Assembly (NCBI RefSeq): GCF_014897815.1
Contig: NZ_JABUZG010000055.1
Coordinates: 98,729-162,728 of the forward strand
Direction of reading: 5' to 3'
DNA length: 64,000 bases
Source: Psychrobacter sp. PG1
GTDB taxonomy: Bacteria > Pseudomonadota > Gammaproteobacteria > Pseudomonadales > Moraxellaceae
Shown here in pieces: positions 60,103 to 64,000 of this stretch (position 1 is its first letter; each line of letters opens with the position of its first letter). A program made the position numbers and the translations under genes. The notes under the pieces are model-generated. The model did no database searches. It was not told where the DNA came from and was given only the letters and a program-made list of their open reading frames with translations.

Positions 60103-60903
60103 ATGACGACGTTATCTACTTTAAAAAAATTTAAAAAAGACGGTACCAAGTTCACTTGCTTAACGTGCTATGACTCGATGTTTGCACGCATGATGGAAAA
60201 AGCAGAGATTGATACCATTTTAATCGGTGACAGTTTGGGCATGGTGGTGCAAGGTCATGACTCAACGTTACCCGTGACTGTCAATGACATGGCTTATCAT
60301 ACAGCCAATATTGCACGTAGCAATCAACACGCGCTGATATTGGCTGACCTACCATTTATGAGCTATGTCACCCTACCAGAAGCGGTTGCCAATAGTCGCC
60401 AGCTGATGCAGGCGGGCGCGCATGTGATTAAAATTGAAGGCGGTAGTGAGCTTTGCGATTTAATCACAACTTTGGCGCAAGCAGGGACGCCTACTTGTGT
60501 GCATTTAGGATTAACACCGCAATCAGTCAATGTGTTTGGTGGTTATAAAATCCAAGGTCGTGGTGACGAAGCGGCTGATAAATTGCTTGCTGATGCGAAA
60601 GCAGTCGTTGCGGCAGGTGCTGCGCTGCTAGTGTTAGAATGCGTACCTGCTGAGCTTGCAAAAGCAGTGACGGAAGCCGTCGCAGTGCCAGTTATTGGGA
60701 TTGGTGCTGGTGCGGATACGGATGGTCAAGTGTTGGTCATGCATGACATGCTAGGTATGGCACACGGCCGTGTCCCGCGCTTTATTCATGACTTTTTGAC
60801 CGATGAACGTAATAGCGCGCACAGTATCGAAGGCGCATTTGCCCTTTACCAGCAGTCAGTACGTGAAGGCAGTTTTCCAACCGAGCAGCACCAGTTTAGC
60901 TAA
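60103..60903 (+). CDS. panB: 3-methyl-2-oxobutanoate hydroxymethyltransferase
   Basis: PanB makes ketopantoate, the first committed step to pantothenate. The 266-residue protein has LTCYDSMFARMMEKAEID, ILIGDSLGMVVQGHDSTLPV, ADLPFMSYVTLPEAVANS, HVIKIEGGSEL, HLGLTPQSVNVFGGYKIQG and PVIGIGAGADTDGQVLVMHD, covering metal and substrate sites. Length is normal. GAGGATC precedes the ATG. It is 41 bases before panC, and the order folK-panB-panC is conserved in many gammaproteobacteria. Confidence 0.97.
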   Translation: MTTLSTLKKFKKDGTKFTCLTCYDSMFARMMEKAEIDTILIGDSLGMVVQGHDSTLPVTVNDMAYHTANIARSNQHALILADLPFMSYVTLPEAVANSRQLMQAGAHVIKIEGGSELCDLITTLAQAGTPTCVHLGLTPQSVNVFGGYKIQGRGDEAADKLLADAKAVVAAGAALLVLECVPAELAKAVTEAVAVPVIGIGAGADTDGQVLVMHDMLGMAHGRVPRFIHDFLTDERNSAHSIEGAFALYQQSVREGSFPTEQHQFS

Positions 60904-60944
60904 CATTTTAGTTTTTACGATTATCAGTAGAAGAATAGTTAACC

Positions 60945-61853
60945 ATGCCAATCATTCATCATCATATCTCCGCATTGCGTACAGCTTTACAGTCTTATCG
61001 TGGACAAAAAAATGACAATCAAGATGGCCCACAGCGCATCGCTTTAGTGCCAACGATGGGCAATCTGCATGCTGGCCATCTTGAATTAGTAAAAATAGCC
61101 AAGCAACATGCTGATATCGTGGTGGTTAGTATTTTTGTCAACCCTACTCAATTTGGCGCGGGAGAGGATTTTGATAGTTATCCTCGCACGCTTGATGAGG
61201 ATGTCGCTAAGCTAGCAACGGTCGATACTGATTATGTGTTTGCGCCCAGTATTGAAGAGATGTACCCTGTCTTACCGCCGCCGACTTCCGTTCTTGCAGG
61301 TGCTATTACCACTCAATTATGTGGTCAATCACGCCCTGGGCATTTTGACGGTGTTGGTATTGTCGTCTCTAAACTGTTCAATATCGTACAACCGGATATG
61401 GCTGTTTTTGGACAAAAAGATTATCAGCAATTAGCGATTATTAAGCAATTGGTACGTGATTTAAGTTATCCCATTGAAATTATAGGGGCACCTATTGTCC
61501 GCGCTGCAGATGGTTTGGCACTCTCATCGCGTAACCAATATTTAAGTGCTACTGAACGTGAGGTAGCACCTGTTATCCATCAAGCGCTACAATATTTAGC
61601 AAAGCAGTTAGAAAAAGGCGAACAGAGCCAACAAGCTGTTCAGTCGTTGCTAGCAGAAACGCATCAGCGTATTACGGATGCTGGCTTCATTATTGATTAT
61701 TTAGACATTAAAACCGATATGCTAGAGTCACTCACTAATGATACTTTAACTTTTAATGTAGAAAACAAGAATTTGATGATTCTAGTCGCTGCTTGGCTAG
61801 GACGTGCACGTTTGTTAGACAATCAATTGGTGACGGTGGATCAATCGTTGTGA
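60945..61853 (+). CDS. panC: Pantothenate synthetase
   Basis: PanC joins pantoate and beta-alanine with ATP to give pantothenate. The 302-residue protein shows the ATP-binding LVPTMGNLHAGHLELVKIA, VSIFVNPTQFGAGEDFDSYP, CGQSRPGHFDGVGIVVSKLF, DMAVFGQKDYQQLAIIKQLV and ADGLALSSRNQYLS. Length is slightly above the E. coli enzyme because of a small insert near residues 21-30. It is probably cotranscribed with panB. Confidence 0.97.
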   Translation: MPIIHHHISALRTALQSYRGQKNDNQDGPQRIALVPTMGNLHAGHLELVKIAKQHADIVVVSIFVNPTQFGAGEDFDSYPRTLDEDVAKLATVDTDYVFAPSIEEMYPVLPPPTSVLAGAITTQLCGQSRPGHFDGVGIVVSKLFNIVQPDMAVFGQKDYQQLAIIKQLVRDLSYPIEIIGAPIVRAADGLALSSRNQYLSATEREVAPVIHQALQYLAKQLEKGEQSQQAVQSLLAETHQRITDAGFIIDYLDIKTDMLESLTNDTLTFNVENKNLMILVAAWLGRARLLDNQLVTVDQSL

Positions 61854-61895
61854 CATAGTAATTTGCAGGATGCAATGGACTAGAATGGGTGAATC

Positions 61896-62861
61896 ATGGA
61901 TGTGAGTCAGGGTGAAAATAACAGTCAATCTGAGCAGGCAGCGTGTAAAATAGCAACCGACAAGCTCAGTATCCTAGTGGTATCAGGGCGTTCAGGCTCA
62001 GGTAAAACCTCAGTATTAAATATCTTAGAAGATTTAGGATATTATCCTATTGATAACTTACCGTTATCCTTATTGCCGGATGCTGCGCATAAATTGGTCA
62101 ATGAAAGTGGGATTCGTCGTATTGCGCTTGGTGTTGATATTCGAACACCGCGAGCGGATCTATCCAACTTTGCAGAGATGCATGCATCCCTAAAAAAAAC
62201 ATACGGGGCGCATGCGGTCAAAGTGGTGTATGTGACCGCGCAAGAAAGCACTTTGATAGCACGTTTTAATGCGACACGCCGCGTACATCCGCTGATGTCG
62301 CAGGATATCGATAGTGACAATGCCAAGCACATTGCTTTTAATCTACCTGCCGCGATTAAAAAAGAAGTGGAGCTGTTAGAGCCTATCGCAGGTCATGCCG
62401 ATATCAGAATTGATACCAGCAATTTGAATATTCATCAATTGAAAGACAGCTTGCGTGAACATGTCGGCGTGGACAATCAGATTGTGATTAATCTGCTGTC
62501 TTTTGGCTTTAAATATGGCAGTCCTATTGATGCAGATTTTGTCTTTGATGTGAGGATTTTGCCGAATCCGCATTGGAACCCTGAATTGCGTACTTCGACA
62601 GGTCTAGACATGGAAGTTGCTGCATTCTTTGCCGACTATCCAGAAGTGGCTGAGATGACTGATGATATAGATAAGTTTTTAACCCGTTGGTTGCCCGAAT
62701 TTTTACACAATAACCGCCATACAGTGACAGTGGCTATTGGCTGTACTGGTGGTAAGCATCGTTCAGTATTCATCACCGATAATTTACAACGTCGTCTTGC
62801 CGATGTTATGCCGCAAAGTATAAAAGTGCTGGCGAAACATCGTGAAAAAAATCGTTGGTAG
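61896..62861 (+). CDS. rapZ: RNase adapter protein RapZ (P-loop)
   Basis: RapZ in E. coli guides RNase E to the small RNA GlmZ and so controls glucosamine-6-phosphate synthase. The 321-residue protein has about 25 extra N-terminal residues, then Walker A SGRSGSGKTSVLNILEDLGY, the family signature DNLPLSLLPDAA, GVDIRTPRADL and a C-terminal domain with FGFKYGSPIDADFVFDVR, LPNPHWNPELR and AIGCTGGKHRSVFITDNL. It starts 42 bases after panC. Whether the GlmZ pathway exists here is unknown. Confidence 0.95.
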   Translation: MDVSQGENNSQSEQAACKIATDKLSILVVSGRSGSGKTSVLNILEDLGYYPIDNLPLSLLPDAAHKLVNESGIRRIALGVDIRTPRADLSNFAEMHASLKKTYGAHAVKVVYVTAQESTLIARFNATRRVHPLMSQDIDSDNAKHIAFNLPAAIKKEVELLEPIAGHADIRIDTSNLNIHQLKDSLREHVGVDNQIVINLLSFGFKYGSPIDADFVFDVRILPNPHWNPELRTSTGLDMEVAAFFADYPEVAEMTDDIDKFLTRWLPEFLHNNRHTVTVAIGCTGGKHRSVFITDNLQRRLADVMPQSIKVLAKHREKNRW

Positions 62862-62876
62862 TTATTGGTAAACATC

Positions 62877-62925
62877 AGGGCATGTCTTAATTTTTATGAC
62901 TATTTTTAAAATGAGGACACGCCCT
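62877..62925 (+). terminator. Imperfect hairpin after rapZ
   Basis: GGGCATGTCTTAAT and ATGAGGACACGCCC can pair with some mismatches around an AT-rich loop, followed by TTATTAATTTTATT. A weak terminator is plausible between rapZ and darP. Confidence 0.5.
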
Positions 62926-62961
62926 TATTAATTTTATTACTTATTATTTTGGAAAGCTTTT

Positions 62962-63480
62962 ATGATTGACTGGAAAGAACAGGATATGCGCGTTTCGCGC
63001 ACTGAACTCAAAAAAGCCCATGAGCGTTTGCAGAAGTTGTCGATACCACTTGCCAGCTTATCGAAAAAGCAGCTCAAAAATCTGCCAGCCAGTGACTATT
63101 TTATGGCAGAACTCATGGCATTGGCCGATATCACTAGTGCTAATGCTCGTATTCGCCAAACCAAGCGCGTTGGTAAGCTCATTAGTGAAGAAAACCGCCA
63201 CGAATTGGTAAAAGCATTATTTGATGCGTTTTTCCCTAAAGAACAGGTCTCAAAAATAGAAAGTTGGTTTGAGCGTTTAAATATTAATGATGAAGGGACG
63301 CTTAAGCAGTTCGTTAAACAATACCAAGCATCTGAACAAAATAGTATGTATCAATTACTGTTATGGATTGAATACGCCAAACATACCCAAGATGATGAGC
63401 TGATGGCAGAGTCTAAAGCAGACTTAGCCAGTTATATTCGTGAAGTCGCTATTTTGTCGCAATTGAAAAAAGAAAAATAA
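62962..63480 (+). CDS. darP: Ribosome biogenesis factor DarP (YjgA / DUF615)
   Basis: This 172-residue, helical, strongly basic protein matches the YjgA/DarP family, which joins late 50S ribosome assembly. Typical parts are VSRTELKKAHERLQKLSIPL near the start and ANARIRQTKRVGKLISEE. The ATG at 62962 has GGAAAG upstream; an internal Met (MRVSRTEL) is a later alternative. It is shorter at the N-terminus than E. coli DarP, where an acidic stretch precedes the conserved region. A terminator follows. Confidence 0.88.
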   Translation: MIDWKEQDMRVSRTELKKAHERLQKLSIPLASLSKKQLKNLPASDYFMAELMALADITSANARIRQTKRVGKLISEENRHELVKALFDAFFPKEQVSKIESWFERLNINDEGTLKQFVKQYQASEQNSMYQLLLWIEYAKHTQDDELMAESKADLASYIREVAILSQLKKEK

Positions 63481-63557
63481 TAAGATGATAGCGACTAAAT
63501 AGCTTTGACCACTATTTATACAATATCTCCACTTATAAACTAAAGTAGTCTGCAAAT

Positions 63558-63592
63558 GCAAAAAGCCAATCATCAAGTGATTGGCTTTTTTA
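63558..63592. terminator. Bidirectional terminator between darP and dsbA-like gene
   Basis: AAAAAGCCAATCA and TGATTGGCTTTTT form a 13-bp perfect stem around a short loop, flanked by A and T runs, so it can serve both convergent genes. Confidence 0.9.
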
Positions 63593-63681
63593 TGGGTAAG
63601 AGCATTTAGGTACAAATGACACTTATAGATAAATGCTAGTCCCTAATTTATAACGGTACCTAATTTATATTAGTACTTAAC

Positions 63682-64000
63682 TTATTTCTTTTCAGCACGC
63701 ACTTTGTCAACCAAATAGTCAACGACTTTAGGTACAGTAGCGCTTTCACCAGTGACAACGTATTTGCCTTGTACGACGACTGCTGGCACACCAGAGAGCT
63801 GATAACGCTTAGCGCCTGCTTGTGAACGACCAATTTTCGTCCCAACGGCGAATGAATTATAAAGGCTATTGAATTTCTTCTCATTAACGCCTTTCGATGC
63901 ATACCATTTGCTTAATGATGATTGGTCAAAGATTTTCTTACCATCTTTGTGAATGGCATCAAATAGCGCGTCATGGGTCTTGTCTTCAAACCCTAGCAGC
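63682..64000 (-). CDS. dsbA: DsbA-type thiol:disulfide oxidoreductase, C-terminal fragment
   Basis: The last 106 codons of a minus-strand gene run off the right edge, ending at the TAA read from 63682-63684. The fragment reads FEDKTHDALFDAIHKDGK, FDQSSLSKWYASKGV, then the cis-proline region YQLSGVPAVVVQGKYVV and a C-terminal helix ending VRAEKK. This is the helical insert and second half of the thioredoxin fold in periplasmic DsbA. The CxxC active site lies outside the window. Confidence 0.85.
   Translation of the reverse strand, partial: LLGFEDKTHDALFDAIHKDGKKIFDQSSLSKWYASKGVNEKKFNSLYNSFAVGTKIGRSQAGAKRYQLSGVPAVVVQGKYVVTGESATVPKVVDYLVDKVRAEKK

Noticed and set aside
63660..63902. 80-codon minus-strand ORF near the right edge
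   Set aside because: It is out of frame with the DsbA-like reading frame, which shows the cis-proline region and a proper stop at 63682-63684.

Overview
The window looks like chromosome of a Moraxellaceae gammaproteobacterium, most likely a Psychrobacter. The basis is protein character and gene order. The gltA / sdhCDAB / sucAB-lpd-sucCD cluster and the argH / algZ-algR / hemC-hemD-hemX block have the order known from Acinetobacter and pseudomonads, and galU-pgi-(ugd)-phosphohexomutase resembles the end of an Acinetobacter surface-polysaccharide locus. No rRNA, tRNA, CRISPR array, integrase or transposase was recognised.

Layout. 1-2.6 kb: 5' end of an ABC exporter (minus), an EamA-type transporter and a class I fructose-bisphosphate aldolase. 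2.8-4.1 kb: a lipoprotein that looks like a 5'-nucleotidase stripped of its metal ligands. 4.3-6.6 kb: thiC under a TPP riboswitch (minus). 6.8-12.2 kb: Pho box and pstS-pstC-pstA-pstB-phoU, with a terminator-like hairpin after pstS. 12.2-20.5 kb: an Fe(II)-trafficking protein, argH, a LytS/LytTR pair (algZ/algR-like), hemC, hemD, hemX and a thioesterase. 20.6-25.4 kb: a 110-bp tetranucleotide repeat, ribB with a degenerate GTP-cyclohydrolase half, rarA, a small HELTH-motif protein and a lipoprotein. 25.5-41.2 kb: the TCA cluster, with unusually long spacers that carry hairpins and a short interspersed repeat. 41.2-55.6 kb: sugar-nucleotide and glycan genes. galE, ugd, galU, pgi and a phosphohexomutase flank an AT-rich insert with a sulfotransferase-like/coiled-coil protein, a double glycosyltransferase, a frameshifted alpha/beta-hydrolase and another glycosyltransferase; a second, catalytically dead Ugd-like protein follows pgi. 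55.8-64 kb: mazG, comEA, pcnB with a long disordered tail, folK, panB, panC, rapZ, darP and the 3' part of a dsbA-like gene.

Functional logic. The TCA block encodes citrate synthase, succinate dehydrogenase, 2-oxoglutarate dehydrogenase with its E3, and succinyl-CoA synthetase. The glycan block makes UDP-glucose, UDP-galactose and UDP-glucuronate from fructose-6-P and glucose-6-P and supplies glycosyltransferases. No Wzx/Wzy, ABC exporter or initiating transferase is visible there, so export or the acceptor must lie elsewhere.

Most interesting observations: (i) an alpha/beta-hydrolase gene broken at a T8 tract in the glycan cluster, which could be an on/off switch; (ii) two apparent pseudo-enzymes (5'-nucleotidase-like lipoprotein, Ugd-like protein); (iii) a family of about 86-bp palindromic repeats, one copy inside the sdh operon; (iv) structured non-coding spacers in the TCA cluster and pst operon; (v) a repeated KRRRRQPS motif in the tail of poly(A) polymerase. 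All functions are read from sequence by eye; no database search was run.
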